Source: Hyphomonadaceae bacterium BL14
Lineage (GTDB): Bacteria; Pseudomonadota; Alphaproteobacteria; Caulobacterales; Maricaulaceae
DNA length: 64,000 bases
Direction: 5' to 3'
Assembly (NCBI GenBank): GCA_027627705.1
Contig: CP091242.1
Coordinates: forward strand, 1 to 64,000
The notes under the pieces are model-generated. The model made no database searches. It worked only from the letters and a program-made list of their open reading frames with translations, and was not told the DNA's origin. The translations under genes were made by a program, and so were the position numbers. Shown in pieces: positions 33,220 through 42,607 of this stretch. Numbering within the stretch: position 1 is the first letter of the stretch; every line of letters starts with the position of its first letter.

Positions 33220-34326
33220 ATGAACATCGTTGCGAGGGTCGTCATCGCGGCCGGCGTGTCTGTTGTCGCTGCGACCGGGGCGATCCTGGCTGCCGAACAG
33301 GTGATGCCGCCAGCGATGCAGGCGCAGAGCGCGTCGCAGCCGGAAGCCGGATTGTCCGCTCCGGAGGAGATGAGCGTTTTCGACCGGTTTGTCGGCGTTG
33401 GCGATCTGACGGATGCCGCCGGCCTGGCCAGCCGGGCGTGCGGGTACGGCGGATCGCTGCAGCCAGGCGGCACCCTGTTCTGGCTTGGCGAACCACCTGT
33501 GACATTCTCTGCCAATCTCGCCAGGTCAGGTGAGCTCCCAGCAGTATTTCGATTTTCTGCGGGAGCAGACGCGCTTCATGCCTTCGCTCGCGAAGGAGAG
33601 CTGTATCTTCAGACCGGACACCGCAATTCGATCGGCTTTGAGGGCCGGGTCTGGACGCTGAACGAGGCCGGCGAGCCGGATTTCAGCGGTCCGGTCCAGC
33701 CGCGCGCGCGCATCGCCGTCGCCTGCGACGATGCCGGTCAGGCCGCCAGCCTTCTCAATGCGGCCTTCGCCCGGACCGGTGTGCACACAGACCCGGTGCG
33801 CGCGGGGGTTCGAGCCGTCACCATCGGTGATGGTGAAATGGAAGCCTGGCTGCCGCGTCTTGATGATTTCATCGGGGCCTGCACGCCCGCGCCAGTGATC
33901 GAGGAGCTGCCGGCGGGCCGCCAGTTCGTGCTGGACGCCGTGTATGACGAAGAGGCGCGGTTCAGCGAGGCCATGGGCGAGCACATGTCCGGTGAACTGC
34001 GCGCCGGCACTCCCCGGCCGATGGTCTATGTGACGCTCGCGGCGGTGGACGCGCGCGGCGGTTTCGCCCAGCTCGAGACCTTACGCATCCCGTTCGATTG
34101 GCATGGCCTCGTTCCAGACGAGGGGCGCCTCTCGGTGGTGTACCGTCCCGATAACCTTGAAGTGATCAGCCGCATCATCGAAGCCGACGGATCGCGCAGC
34201 GATGGGCTCAGTTCAGGCCCGATACGGGACGCATCGATGCCTTGCGCGGACCCGGCAGCCGCCACGACCATCCTTCGCGAGCTTGCCTCAGGCCTCAGAC
34301 CGGCGCCCCTCGAAATGCCGGGCTGA
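33220..34326 (+). CDS. Exported protein of unknown function, paralogue of the 30016 product
   Basis: Start at 33220 (AAGGGAG upstream) gives 368 residues with a signal peptide (ARVVIAAGVSVVAATGAILA). It aligns with the 30016 product over most of its length: LPAVFRFSAGADALHAFAREGEL against FPAVGRYSAPADQLHA..., LNEAGEPDFSGP...ACDDAGQAASLLNAAFARTG against LDERGEPLNSDP...LCANPLAAAAALNSLFAERG, and MPCADPAAATTI against IPCRDIAAGEAAI. Cysteines are retained. Family unknown. It is 40 bp after the repeat protein in the same run of genes. Confidence 0.75.
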   Translation: MNIVARVVIAAGVSVVAATGAILAAEQVMPPAMQAQSASQPEAGLSAPEEMSVFDRFVGVGDLTDAAGLASRACGYGGSLQPGGTLFWLGEPPVTFSANLARSGELPAVFRFSAGADALHAFAREGELYLQTGHRNSIGFEGRVWTLNEAGEPDFSGPVQPRARIAVACDDAGQAASLLNAAFARTGVHTDPVRAGVRAVTIGDGEMEAWLPRLDDFIGACTPAPVIEELPAGRQFVLDAVYDEEARFSEAMGEHMSGELRAGTPRPMVYVTLAAVDARGGFAQLETLRIPFDWHGLVPDEGRLSVVYRPDNLEVISRIIEADGSRSDGLSSGPIRDASMPCADPAAATTILRELASGLRPAPLEMPG

Positions 34327-34415
34327 CTGAGGAGGGAGCCAGGCACAGTCAGTGCGGGCACTCTGAACACACGCGCCTTCTGCCGCACACCAGCACAGTC
34401 CCAAGGAGGATATTC

Positions 34416-35120
34416 ATGTTCGAAGCCATCTTTGCTGCATCTGTTTTGGCAGCCTCTGCTCAAGAAGACATCGTCGATCCGATTGAGGGCATGATCGCGC
34501 GCACAGAAGCGGTGCAAATGGATCTTAACCCGACGTTTCGCGGCATGGGACGGTGGACCGCCGCCGGGTTTTCCGGAGAGGAGCGCCGTCGCGCCAGCCG
34601 GGCGAATGTGTTTGGCGACATGTTCTCTGGCCAGGGGGCGAGGGCCCAGTGGACCGTGAACCAGGGCGGGTCATTCACGGACTCTCCTGTCGCCGCGCAA
34701 TGTGAAGGCGGGCAAAGCCAGTTCCAGTTTGGCTGGGTCGGTTTCGACAGAAACGAGCTGAGCTTCGTGTGCACCTTCACGCGTTCGGGTGTTGCGGTCG
34801 AGGACCGGTTTGAGCTGGCCGTGGCGCGTAGCCACAATATTCTGCGCCAGCTTGTGGCCAATGAGCGTGCGGCGGAACTGCATTGGCAGGGCCGGGTGCT
34901 CAGATTGGAAACGGCGCGGCTGAGCGGTGTCAGCCTTCCGACAGGCCGGGTGCCCGGCTACGTGATCCGCGATGAAAATGGCGTTTTGATCGCCGGGATG
35001 GATTATCAGCGTATGCGGCCTTTGCTCTACCTCCCGCCGGAAGGTTCCGAAGACCGGGAAGCCGCCCTGATCGCCACACTCGCAGTAGGGTTCTTCTTGG
35101 ACCCGGCCAATCAAGACTAG
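34416..35120 (+). CDS. Exported protein of unknown function
   Basis: The ATG at 34416 follows a textbook AAGGAGGA site; upstream in-frame starts are not supported. The 234-residue product starts with a short signal peptide (MFEAIFAASVLAASAQ). Two cysteines (AAQCEGGQ, SFVCTF) flank a beta-rich core (FQFGWVGFDRNELSFVCTF), and the C-terminal part (GRVPGYVIRDENGVLIAGMD) is also beta-rich. No family recognised and no clear similarity to the four preceding exported proteins. Last gene of the cluster. Confidence 0.72.
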   Translation: MFEAIFAASVLAASAQEDIVDPIEGMIARTEAVQMDLNPTFRGMGRWTAAGFSGEERRRASRANVFGDMFSGQGARAQWTVNQGGSFTDSPVAAQCEGGQSQFQFGWVGFDRNELSFVCTFTRSGVAVEDRFELAVARSHNILRQLVANERAAELHWQGRVLRLETARLSGVSLPTGRVPGYVIRDENGVLIAGMDYQRMRPLLYLPPEGSEDREAALIATLAVGFFLDPANQD

Positions 35121-35285
35121 CCGCACGGTATCGGTGCAAGACCTGATTGACTTTCTGGCGTTGAGAGAGTTGTACCAGGCTCGAAACGCCGGGCCGCCGG
35201 CCGGCTGAGTGTTCTGGCGGTGATCGCTTCAGGGCTGATGGGAGCGTGCGCGTTCAGGGCTTCGGGTCGCCCCCTGCAGACGGGC

Positions 35286-36500
35286 TTATGTGCGCTCCAC
35301 AATCATGGCCGACCCGGTGCCGGACCCGCCATGGGCGACGACAAGGCCCAACGATCCGCCGCAGCGCTCCAGCTCGTGGACCAGAGTGGTCAGCAGGATG
35401 GCACCGGTGGCCCCCATCGGATGGCCCATGGCCAGATGGCCGCCATTCACGTTGACCCGCTCGGGGTCGGCGTCACGGTCACGGCGGAAGAGGGCGGGCA
35501 CGGCGGCGAAAGCCTCCATGAACTCGATACGGTCAAAATCGCGCAAGGACAGCCCGGTCTGCGCCAGCAGCGCGTCCATGGCGGCGAAGCCTGCTGTGAG
35601 CTGATCCACCGGATCGCCGGCGGTGTCCATCCGGGCGCGGATGCGCGCCTTGGGCTTCAGCCCGGCAGCGTCGCCCGCAGCCTTCGATCCGATCAGGACC
35701 AGCGCCGCGCCGTCGGCCATGGGCGGGCAGTGAGCGATGGAATGGAGATGCCCGATGCGGTCCAGCCCGGGATTAGCCGCCAGCATCATCGCGTCATAAC
35801 CCGCCGCGCCCAGCTTTTCGAACGCCGGGGGCAAAGCGTCCAGCGCCGTCTGGTCCATGCCGGGACGGATGCATTCATCGAAGTCCAGCAGAGCACCACC
35901 ATCCACCCCCTGGACCGGGATCACGGCGGCGTCATTGCGTCCGTCAGCCCAGGCCTGCGCGGCGCGTTGGTGGGAGGTGATGACTTCATGGTCCAGCGCT
36001 ACCCGGTCGAGCCCGGCTTTGGTGGCCAGCAAGTCGGCTGCCAGGGCGACGGGGGCATAACGCAGCGCCCGCGCCAGATCCGGGTTCGTGTAATAGCTCG
36101 CCTTGTCGCCCATGAAGGGCACCTGGCTGAGCATCTCCACCCCGCCCGCCAGCATCAGGCGGTTTTCGCCCGCGCTGGCGAGCGCGGCCGCTTGCCCCGC
36201 AGCCGTGAGTCCCGCCACGCAGAAATTATTGAGCGTCCATGCCGTCATATCATGGGGCAGGCCGGCATGGAGGCGGCTGACCAAGGCGATGTTCCCGCCC
36301 TGGGCGCCAATCTGACCGACACAGCCCAGAAGCAGCGCGCTGGCTGAGTCAACAGCGTCCGCCCCGGCGCGATTCTTGAGCGCCGCCACAAGCTGGGCGA
36401 CCAGCTCATGTGCGCCCAGCTTCGCCAGCGCGCCATCCTCCCGGCCCTTGGCGCGGGGGGTGCGGACCGCGTCGTAGATATGGGCATCTGTCAGTTTCAT
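35286..36500 (-). CDS. Thiolase-family acetyl-CoA acyltransferase with altered second Cys
   Basis: The start at 36500 overlaps the upstream thiolase stop (ATGA), giving 404 residues. Nucleophile Cys94 sits in LNNFCVAGLTA, and the catalytic His in NGGHLAMGHPMGATGAIL. The usual second catalytic Cys (CxGxG near the C-terminus) reads VAHGGSGTGSAMIVE, so His replaces it. Thiolases cleave or form 3-ketoacyl-CoA. The substitution may shift activity. Forms an operon with the 37732 thiolase-like gene; aromatic or fatty-acid beta-oxidation context. Confidence 0.87.
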   Translation of the reverse strand: MKLTDAHIYDAVRTPRAKGREDGALAKLGAHELVAQLVAALKNRAGADAVDSASALLLGCVGQIGAQGGNIALVSRLHAGLPHDMTAWTLNNFCVAGLTAAGQAAALASAGENRLMLAGGVEMLSQVPFMGDKASYYTNPDLARALRYAPVALAADLLATKAGLDRVALDHEVITSHQRAAQAWADGRNDAAVIPVQGVDGGALLDFDECIRPGMDQTALDALPPAFEKLGAAGYDAMMLAANPGLDRIGHLHSIAHCPPMADGAALVLIGSKAAGDAAGLKPKARIRARMDTAGDPVDQLTAGFAAMDALLAQTGLSLRDFDRIEFMEAFAAVPALFRRDRDADPERVNVNGGHLAMGHPMGATGAILLTTLVHELERCGGSLGLVVAHGGSGTGSAMIVERT

Positions 36501-37732
36501 GCGCCGATCACCAATGAGACGTTGGCGGTGGCCGAGCCGCCGACATTGTAAGTGGCCACGTTGCGCGCGCCTTCGACCTGACAGTCTCCGGCGCGTCCCT
36601 GAACCTGACGCGCGGCGTCCAGCGCCATGCGAACGCCGGTGGCGCCCACCGGATGGCCAAGCCCGATCAACCCGCCCGACGGATTGACCGGGCAACGTCC
36701 GCCCAGCGCGATGCGCCCGTCCTCCACCGCCTCGCCCGCGCGCCCTGGCGCGGTGATGCCGAAATGCTCGATGGCGGCCAGCTCTGTGATGGAGAAGCAG
36801 TCATGGGTCTCGAACGCATCAATCCCGTCGGCACCTGATACCCCGGCGCGGGCATAGGCGTCGGTCATGGCCTTGCGCATCCAGGGAAACATCCAGCCAT
36901 CATTGCGCCCGCGCGAGGCGGCGAGCTTGGTCTCCAGCAGAAGCGGCGCTGTGGTGTGGCCCCAGCCCTTGATCCTCGGAATGTCCTCCAGACGCTGACC
37001 CGTGCGCGCCGCATGGGCGCGCGCCGCGTCTGCGCCGGCCACCACGATCATCGCGGCGCCGTCCGTGACCTGACCGCAATCGGATTTGCGCATGCGCCCT
37101 TCGATGACCGGGTTGGCCTCGTCATTTTCGGAAAAGCTGGCGTCAGTGAAGCTCCAGCCCCGGCTTTGTGCGTGTGGGTTGCGCTTGGCGTTGGCGAAGT
37201 TGATGCGGCTGATTTCAGCCAGATGGGCGCGCTCGAGCCCGAAGCGGGAATCGTATTCCTCGGCGATATCGGAGAACATGGCCGGCCAGACATAGGTCGC
37301 GCCCAGCGCTTCGCGCCCCGTCCAGGCGGCGGCACCCAGATGTTCGGCAGCTGTCTGGCCGGGAACGTTGCGCATCATCTCCACGCCCAGCACCCCAGCC
37401 ACGCCATAGCGCCCGGACTCGATATCGGCCATCGCCGCGAGGATCGCCATTGAGCCCGACGCGCAGGCCGCCTCGTGGCGCATGGTCGGCAGGCCTTCCA
37501 GACCGGGGTGAATATGCCCGATGAAGCCGCCCAGCAGGCCCTGACCGCAGAACAGCTCGCCGGCGAAATTGCCGATATGGATCGTTTCGATCTGTGAAGG
37601 CTCCAGGCGCGCATCGTCGAGCCCGGCCAGCATTGCCTCGCCCATCAGGGCCTTGAGGTCCAGCCCCTCGCGGGTCCAGTTGCGCGCGAAATCGGTCTGC
37701 GCCCCGCCCAGAATGAACACGTCCGCGCCCAT
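36497..37732 (-). CDS. Thiolase-like acetyl-CoA acetyltransferase (SCP2-thiolase type)
   Basis: A 411-residue protein of the SCP-x/thiolase-like group: nucleophile Cys90 in RHEAACASGSMAI, FETHDCFSITELAAIEHFG, and NPSGGLIGLGHPVGATG with the catalytic His. The third active-site segment is ATYNVGGSATANV, without a Cys, which is normal for this subgroup. Likely acts on 3-ketoacyl-CoA from branched, sterol-like or aromatic substrates. First gene of the two-thiolase operon; divergent from the carotenoid-oxygenase gene 175 bp away. Confidence 0.87.
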   Translation of the reverse strand: MGADVFILGGAQTDFARNWTREGLDLKALMGEAMLAGLDDARLEPSQIETIHIGNFAGELFCGQGLLGGFIGHIHPGLEGLPTMRHEAACASGSMAILAAMADIESGRYGVAGVLGVEMMRNVPGQTAAEHLGAAAWTGREALGATYVWPAMFSDIAEEYDSRFGLERAHLAEISRINFANAKRNPHAQSRGWSFTDASFSENDEANPVIEGRMRKSDCGQVTDGAAMIVVAGADAARAHAARTGQRLEDIPRIKGWGHTTAPLLLETKLAASRGRNDGWMFPWMRKAMTDAYARAGVSGADGIDAFETHDCFSITELAAIEHFGITAPGRAGEAVEDGRIALGGRCPVNPSGGLIGLGHPVGATGVRMALDAARQVQGRAGDCQVEGARNVATYNVGGSATANVSLVIGA

Positions 37733-37907
37733 CGCCCGTTCCTTTCGGCAGTCTGAGAGCCGAAGCTAGGGGCATTGGGGCGGGTGAGACAAGCGCTCAC
37801 TGCCCCGCTTGAACGGACCCGGCCTTGTCACTGGATCGGGGACGCAGCACACTTCAGACTGGCTGACACGGCGGCGTTGCGCCCGCTGGATCTGATGGAG
37901 AGCCGCC

Positions 37908-39356
37908 ATGACCATGATCGTCACGCAGTTCGAGCGCGAGGAGCTCAGCACCCCGCTCAACCAGTTGAACCCTTATCTGAAGGGCATCTACGCGCCCGTG
38001 CGCCAGGAAGTGACGGCCCTGGACCTGGAGGTGGAGGGTGAAATCCCGCGCGATCTGCACGGTCTGTATGTGCGCAACGGACCCAACCCGCTCAACGCGC
38101 CGGAAGGCATGCATCACTGGTTCGACGGCGACGGCATGCTGCACGGCATTTATTTCGAGAACGGCAAGGCGGAATACCGCAATCGCTATATCCGCTCGGC
38201 TGATCACGAGGCCGAACGCGCCAGTGCGCTGGATGCCGGTGGCATCATGATGCCCGCCAACAAGACCCGCCAGCCCACCACCTACAAGGATACCGCCAAT
38301 ACCGACGTGGTCTTCCACAATGGCTCGCTGATGGCGCTGTGGTATGTGTCGGGCCAGCCGGTGCGGGTGGATGCGCGCACGCTCGAGACGGTGCGCACAG
38401 AGACGTTTTCAGGGCGTTTGCCCGGCAATGTATCGGCCCACTCCAAGGTGGACCCCGAAACCGGCGAGTTCGTGTTTTTCGATTATGACCTGTACAGGCC
38501 GGTGATGAGCGCCGGAGTGATTTCACGCGACAATGAGCTCAGCTGGTTTCGCGAGATTGAACTCCCCGGGCCCCGCCTTCCCCACGACATGGCGATCACC
38601 AAAAACTACATGGTGCTGATGGATTTGCCGGTCGTGTTCACCGAGTCCGGCATGCGCAACGGCATGTGGCAGATCCACCAGCCCAAGGGCCAGGCCACAA
38701 GGTTCGGCGTGCTGCGCAAGGACGGGACCGGCGATGTGCGCTGGTTCGAAGCTGACCCGTGCTACATCTATCATGGCGTCAATGCGTGGGAGGAGGGTGA
38801 CGAGATCGTCTTCTTCGCCTGCAAGATGATCCCCAATGGCTTGCGCCCCGACCCGGCTTTCGGTCCATACGCGCCTATGGTCGGCGTGCTGGCGCTGCAG
38901 GCCGTGCTGCATGAGTGGCGCTTCAATTTGAAGACCGGTGCCGTCACCGAGCGTCCAGTGGATGACCGGGTTACAGAGTTCCCGGTGATCAATCTAGACA
39001 GGACGGGGCGCAAGAGCCGGTATTCCTACCACGTCTCCATTCCCAACACACAGACCCAGCTCTTTGACGGGCTGGTGAAGTACGATCTCTCAATCGGGCA
39101 GGGCGTGGCGCATCCGTTTGGCCCCGGACGGTTTGGCTCCGAGCCGGCTTATGCGCCCAAAATCGATGCGAAGGATGAGGATGACGGCTATGTCATCAGC
39201 TTCATCTTCGATGCGCAAAGCGGTGCATCCGAAGCGTTGATCCTGAATGCAAAGGATTTCTCGCAGCCGCCCCTGGCACGCGTGAAGTTACCCCAACGCG
39301 TGCCGGCTGGTTTCCACGGTGCCTGGGCCCCTGGCCACCAGATCAGTGCGCTCTGA
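37908..39356 (+). CDS. Carotenoid/stilbene cleavage oxygenase
   Basis: A 482-residue seven-bladed propeller enzyme of the RPE65/lignostilbene-dioxygenase family. The four Fe(II)-ligand histidines are His178 (NVSAHSKV), His226 (RLPHDMA), His289 (YIYHGVNAWE) and His470 (GFHGAW). Other family marks are YVRNGPNPLN and HHWFDGDGMLHG. It cleaves C=C bonds of carotenoids or stilbenes with O2, producing aldehydes. Surrounded by thiolases, CoA ligase and an aldehyde dehydrogenase, so an aromatic or apocarotenoid degradation role is plausible. AGAG lies before the start. Confidence 0.92.
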   Translation: MTMIVTQFEREELSTPLNQLNPYLKGIYAPVRQEVTALDLEVEGEIPRDLHGLYVRNGPNPLNAPEGMHHWFDGDGMLHGIYFENGKAEYRNRYIRSADHEAERASALDAGGIMMPANKTRQPTTYKDTANTDVVFHNGSLMALWYVSGQPVRVDARTLETVRTETFSGRLPGNVSAHSKVDPETGEFVFFDYDLYRPVMSAGVISRDNELSWFREIELPGPRLPHDMAITKNYMVLMDLPVVFTESGMRNGMWQIHQPKGQATRFGVLRKDGTGDVRWFEADPCYIYHGVNAWEEGDEIVFFACKMIPNGLRPDPAFGPYAPMVGVLALQAVLHEWRFNLKTGAVTERPVDDRVTEFPVINLDRTGRKSRYSYHVSIPNTQTQLFDGLVKYDLSIGQGVAHPFGPGRFGSEPAYAPKIDAKDEDDGYVISFIFDAQSGASEALILNAKDFSQPPLARVKLPQRVPAGFHGAWAPGHQISAL

Positions 39357-39463
39357 CGCCCGCGCCGCATCCTGCGCCAGGTTCGCAGGCTTGAGGATGT
39401 CGGGGGTTATTGGCCACTTGCCGCGTTCTCCGCTCTGATCAAACGGCTGGAGTCATCCTCTGA

Positions 39464-40708
39464 ATGACCGCGCTCTACATCGCCGGGATCGCCATGACGG
39501 CGATGGGCAAGCGTCCTGAGACCAGTGTGAAGTCTCTCACCGCCGAGGCGGTGAACGCGGCGCTGGCGGACGCCGGCATCGGCCCGGACCGGATTGAGGC
39601 GGCCTGGTTCTCCAATACGCGCCAGCCCATGCTGGAAGGCCAGAACACGATCCGCGGCCAGGTGGCGCTGCGCGCGATGGGCATCGGCGCCATCCCCGTG
39701 GTCAATGTGGAGAATGCCTGCGCCTCCGGCTCCACCGCTGTTATCCAGGCGGCCGCCGCCATCCGGGCCGGGATGTACTCGTGCGTGCTGGTGGTGGGTG
39801 CCGAGAAAATGTTTTTCCCCGACCGGCCCGAACAAGTCGCGGCTGCGTTTCGCGGCGGCACGGATATCGAGACGGTGGATCGCGTCCATGCCGAGGTTTC
39901 TGGTCTGGCCAGCGAGCTCATTCCCGAGGCGCTGCGGGGTCAGGAGGCCCAGCCCCGCAGCTTCTTCATGGACAGCTATGCCGCCTTTGCGCGCCTGCAC
40001 ATGAAGACGTTTGGCTCCACCCAGCGCCAGCTGGCGGCGGTGGCGTCAAAGAATCACGGCCATTCGACGCTGAACCCGCTGGCCCAATACCGTTCGGCGA
40101 TGAGCATTGAGGCAGTCCTCGCCGACAAGCTGATCGTGTGGCCGTTCACCCGCGCTATGTGCGCCCCGGTCAGCGATGGTGCCGCCGCCCTGGTGCTGAT
40201 GGCGGCGGGAGCGGTCCCGCATGCGGCCCGGGCGAGGGCGGTGAAATTGCGCGGCTTTGCTCTGGGCAGCGGGGCAGACCGCGCGCCGGCTGATTTCGCC
40301 GCACATGTCGGGCGCCGCGTGGCGCTGGCGGCCTATGAGTCCGCCGGCATCAGTCCGCGCGATATTGACCTGGCCGAGGTTCATGACGCCACGGCCTATG
40401 CTGAAGTCCAGCAAGTGGAAAATCTCGGGCTGTGCGAAGTGGGGCAGGGCGGGGCGTTTGCCGAAGCTGGCCACACCACGCTGGGCGGGCGGGTTCCCGT
40501 CAATCCGTCGGGCGGCCTCATCTCGAAGGGGCATCCGGTCGGTGCGACGGGCATTGCGCAGCTGTACGAGCTTTGCCTGCATCTGCGCGCCGAAGCCGGT
40601 CCGCGCCAGGTGTCCGGTGCCCGCATCGCCGTGGCGGAGAATGGCGGCGGTTTCCTGCAATGCGAGGAGGCCGCCACCGCCGTGACCGTGCTGGAGCGCC
40701 CGGCATGA
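39464..40708 (+). CDS. Thiolase-family protein (acetyl-CoA acetyltransferase-like)
   Basis: A 414-residue thiolase-fold protein: nucleophile Cys86 in VENACASGSTAV, LAEVHDATAYAEVQQVENLG, catalytic His in NPSGGLISKGHPVGATGIAQ, and a C-terminal AVAENGGGFLQCEE in which a Cys follows the glycines. This is the non-canonical thiolase group of catabolic clusters. Its stop overlaps the start of the acyl-CoA ligase gene (ATGA), so the two are translated together and likely act in the same CoA-dependent pathway. Confidence 0.87.
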   Translation: MTALYIAGIAMTAMGKRPETSVKSLTAEAVNAALADAGIGPDRIEAAWFSNTRQPMLEGQNTIRGQVALRAMGIGAIPVVNVENACASGSTAVIQAAAAIRAGMYSCVLVVGAEKMFFPDRPEQVAAAFRGGTDIETVDRVHAEVSGLASELIPEALRGQEAQPRSFFMDSYAAFARLHMKTFGSTQRQLAAVASKNHGHSTLNPLAQYRSAMSIEAVLADKLIVWPFTRAMCAPVSDGAAALVLMAAGAVPHAARARAVKLRGFALGSGADRAPADFAAHVGRRVALAAYESAGISPRDIDLAEVHDATAYAEVQQVENLGLCEVGQGGAFAEAGHTTLGGRVPVNPSGGLISKGHPVGATGIAQLYELCLHLRAEAGPRQVSGARIAVAENGGGFLQCEEAATAVTVLERPA

Positions 40709-42183
40709 CGGCACCCATTGCGCGGTTTCTGGAAGCGGCGCAGCGCTGGCCGGACGCGATCGCGCTGGAAGACGATCTGGGCGTGCAGCTCAGCTATCGC
40801 GATCTGGCCCGGCGGGCGATGGCGCTCGGCGCGGGGCTGCGCCAGCGTCTGGGAGACAGGTGCGGGACGGTTGTCGCTATCGCCGCGCGCAATCATGCCG
40901 ATCACGTCGTGGCGATGTTTGGCGTGTTCATGGCGGGCCATGCCTGGTTGCCGCTCAATCCCAAAAGCGCCCTGGCGCTGAATGACGAGATCTGCCGCAC
41001 GCTGCAGCCGGCGCTGATCCTGATGGATGAGGCTTGCAAGGCCTGCCTCAGCGGTGGCGGGGCGCCGGTGGCGACATTTCGCGCCGGAGACCCGTCAGGA
41101 TTGGATACGCTCAGCGCGTCGGCCGAAACCTTCACACTGCCGGCGCTGGTGCCCGATGACCTGATGAGCATCAAGCTCACCGGAGGCACGACCGGGCGGC
41201 CCAAGGCGGTGGCCCAAACCCAGCGCGTGATCGCCACAGTGGCAGACGAGATCACCCGGGTTTTTGCGGTGACGCAAAGCGACGTCAATCTGGCCGCCGC
41301 GCCGCTGTCCCACGGCGCCTTTCATTTTCTCCTGCCCGTTCTTATCGCGGGCGGACGCCATGTCATAGCGTCAGACCTGTCGCCTGCGCCCTTGCTTGAC
41401 ACCATGGAGCGCGCAGGCGTGACGCTCGCCTTCATGCCGCCGACGCTGATCATCAAGCTGGCGGAAAGCGGGCTGGCGAGGCCCGAGCGGTTTGCCGCGC
41501 TGCGTGAGCTGATCTACTCGGCAGCGCCTATGGCCCCGGCTCAGATCCGCAGGGCGTGGGCGGCCTTTGGGCCGAAGCTGGCGGTCATGTATGGCCTGGT
41601 CGAAGCGCCCATGGTGCTTTGCGCCATGACTGCGGGCGAGATGGCGGCGACCGGCAAGCTGGAAAGCGCCGGCCGGGCCTGCCCGTCCGCACAGCTGCGC
41701 ATCGACCAGCCTGACGCAGAAGGGACAGGGGAAATTCTGGCGCGCGGTCCGGTGGTGGCACCGCGCTATCTGACCGGCGAGGCGCTCGCCACGCATGATG
41801 GCTGGCTGCGCACGGGTGATCTGGGCCGGATTGACCCGGACGGGCACGTGTTCATCCGCGGACGCTCGCGCGAGATGCTGATCACGGGCGGCTTCAATGT
41901 CTATCCTGCCGAGGTGGAGCGCGCCCTGCTGGCTGTGGACGGCGTCAGCGAGGTCTGCGTGTTCGGCGCACCCGACGCCTATTGGGGCGAGCGGGTGGAG
42001 GCGGCGGTCGTGGCGGTGCCAACGGTGACGGACGACATTCTGCGCGCCGCGGTGAAGGACGCCATCGGCACCGTCGCGGCACCCAAAATTATCCACCGCG
42101 TCGACGCGCTGCCGCGCAATCCGGTGGGCAAGGTGGTCCGGCGGGAGGTGGCGGCGCTGTTCAGCGAGCCGGACGGGACTTGA
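40705..42183 (+). CDS. AMP-dependent acyl-CoA synthetase/ligase
   Basis: Start at 40705 is fixed by the ATGA overlap with the thiolase gene; 492 residues. Adenylation motifs: P-loop IKLTGGTTGRPKAV, YGLVEAPMV (A5-like), GWLRTGDLGRID, and the C-terminal lysine region PRNPVGKVVRREV. It activates a carboxylic acid to its CoA thioester; the substrate is likely aromatic or medium chain. Its 3' end overlaps the convergent thioesterase gene by 23 bp. Confidence 0.9.
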   Translation: MTAPIARFLEAAQRWPDAIALEDDLGVQLSYRDLARRAMALGAGLRQRLGDRCGTVVAIAARNHADHVVAMFGVFMAGHAWLPLNPKSALALNDEICRTLQPALILMDEACKACLSGGGAPVATFRAGDPSGLDTLSASAETFTLPALVPDDLMSIKLTGGTTGRPKAVAQTQRVIATVADEITRVFAVTQSDVNLAAAPLSHGAFHFLLPVLIAGGRHVIASDLSPAPLLDTMERAGVTLAFMPPTLIIKLAESGLARPERFAALRELIYSAAPMAPAQIRRAWAAFGPKLAVMYGLVEAPMVLCAMTAGEMAATGKLESAGRACPSAQLRIDQPDAEGTGEILARGPVVAPRYLTGEALATHDGWLRTGDLGRIDPDGHVFIRGRSREMLITGGFNVYPAEVERALLAVDGVSEVCVFGAPDAYWGERVEAAVVAVPTVTDDILRAAVKDAIGTVAAPKIIHRVDALPRNPVGKVVRREVAALFSEPDGT

Positions 42184-42607
42184 TCATCATCCCGGCTGTG
42201 CCGCGCGCGTGAATGCCTTCGTCTGACGACACCGTACACTCGGCAATGGCGAGCGTGCGCCCGTGATGAAGGATCCGGGCGTGCGCGGTCAGGCGCGGGG
42301 TCGAGATCGGCGCTGCGCGGACATAGCGGATTTGAAGATCAGTGGTGGCAAAGCGCTGACCCTCTTCAAGCCGTGTCAGCAGGGCGCACCCCGTCGCCGC
42401 ATCCATCAATCCGGCCATCACGCCGCCATGCACGCCGGCCATCAGGTTGGCGTGATCGGGCATGACCGGGCATTCCAGACGCGCCTCACCGTCTGAAAAC
42501 GCCGCCACGTCAAAACCCAGCAGGCTGGCGAAGCCGGCAATGCGTCCGGCGTCGCGCCAGGCGGCCAGGATATCCAGTCCCGAGCCCTCAAACCGGACAG
42601 CGCTCAC
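42161..42607 (-). CDS. PaaI-type hotdog acyl-CoA thioesterase
   Basis: A 148-residue hotdog-fold protein with the PaaI/YiiC family core: CPVMPDHANLMAGVHGGVMAGLMDAATG (HGG and catalytic Asp region), RFATTDLQIRYVRAAP and RTLAIAECTVSSDEG. It hydrolyses aromatic or acyl-CoA thioesters and typically rescues stalled CoA pools. Start overlaps the stop of the PaaN-type dehydrogenase (ATGA), consistent with a phenylacetate-like pathway role. Confidence 0.88.
   Translation of the reverse strand: MSAVRFEGSGLDILAAWRDAGRIAGFASLLGFDVAAFSDGEARLECPVMPDHANLMAGVHGGVMAGLMDAATGCALLTRLEEGQRFATTDLQIRYVRAAPISTPRLTAHARILHHGRTLAIAECTVSSDEGIHARGTAGMMIKSRPAR

Noticed and set aside
34242..34415. N-terminal extension of the last exported protein of the cluster
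   Set aside because: It overlaps the previous gene and lacks a ribosome-binding site, while the ATG at 34416 has AAGGAGGA and a signal peptide.
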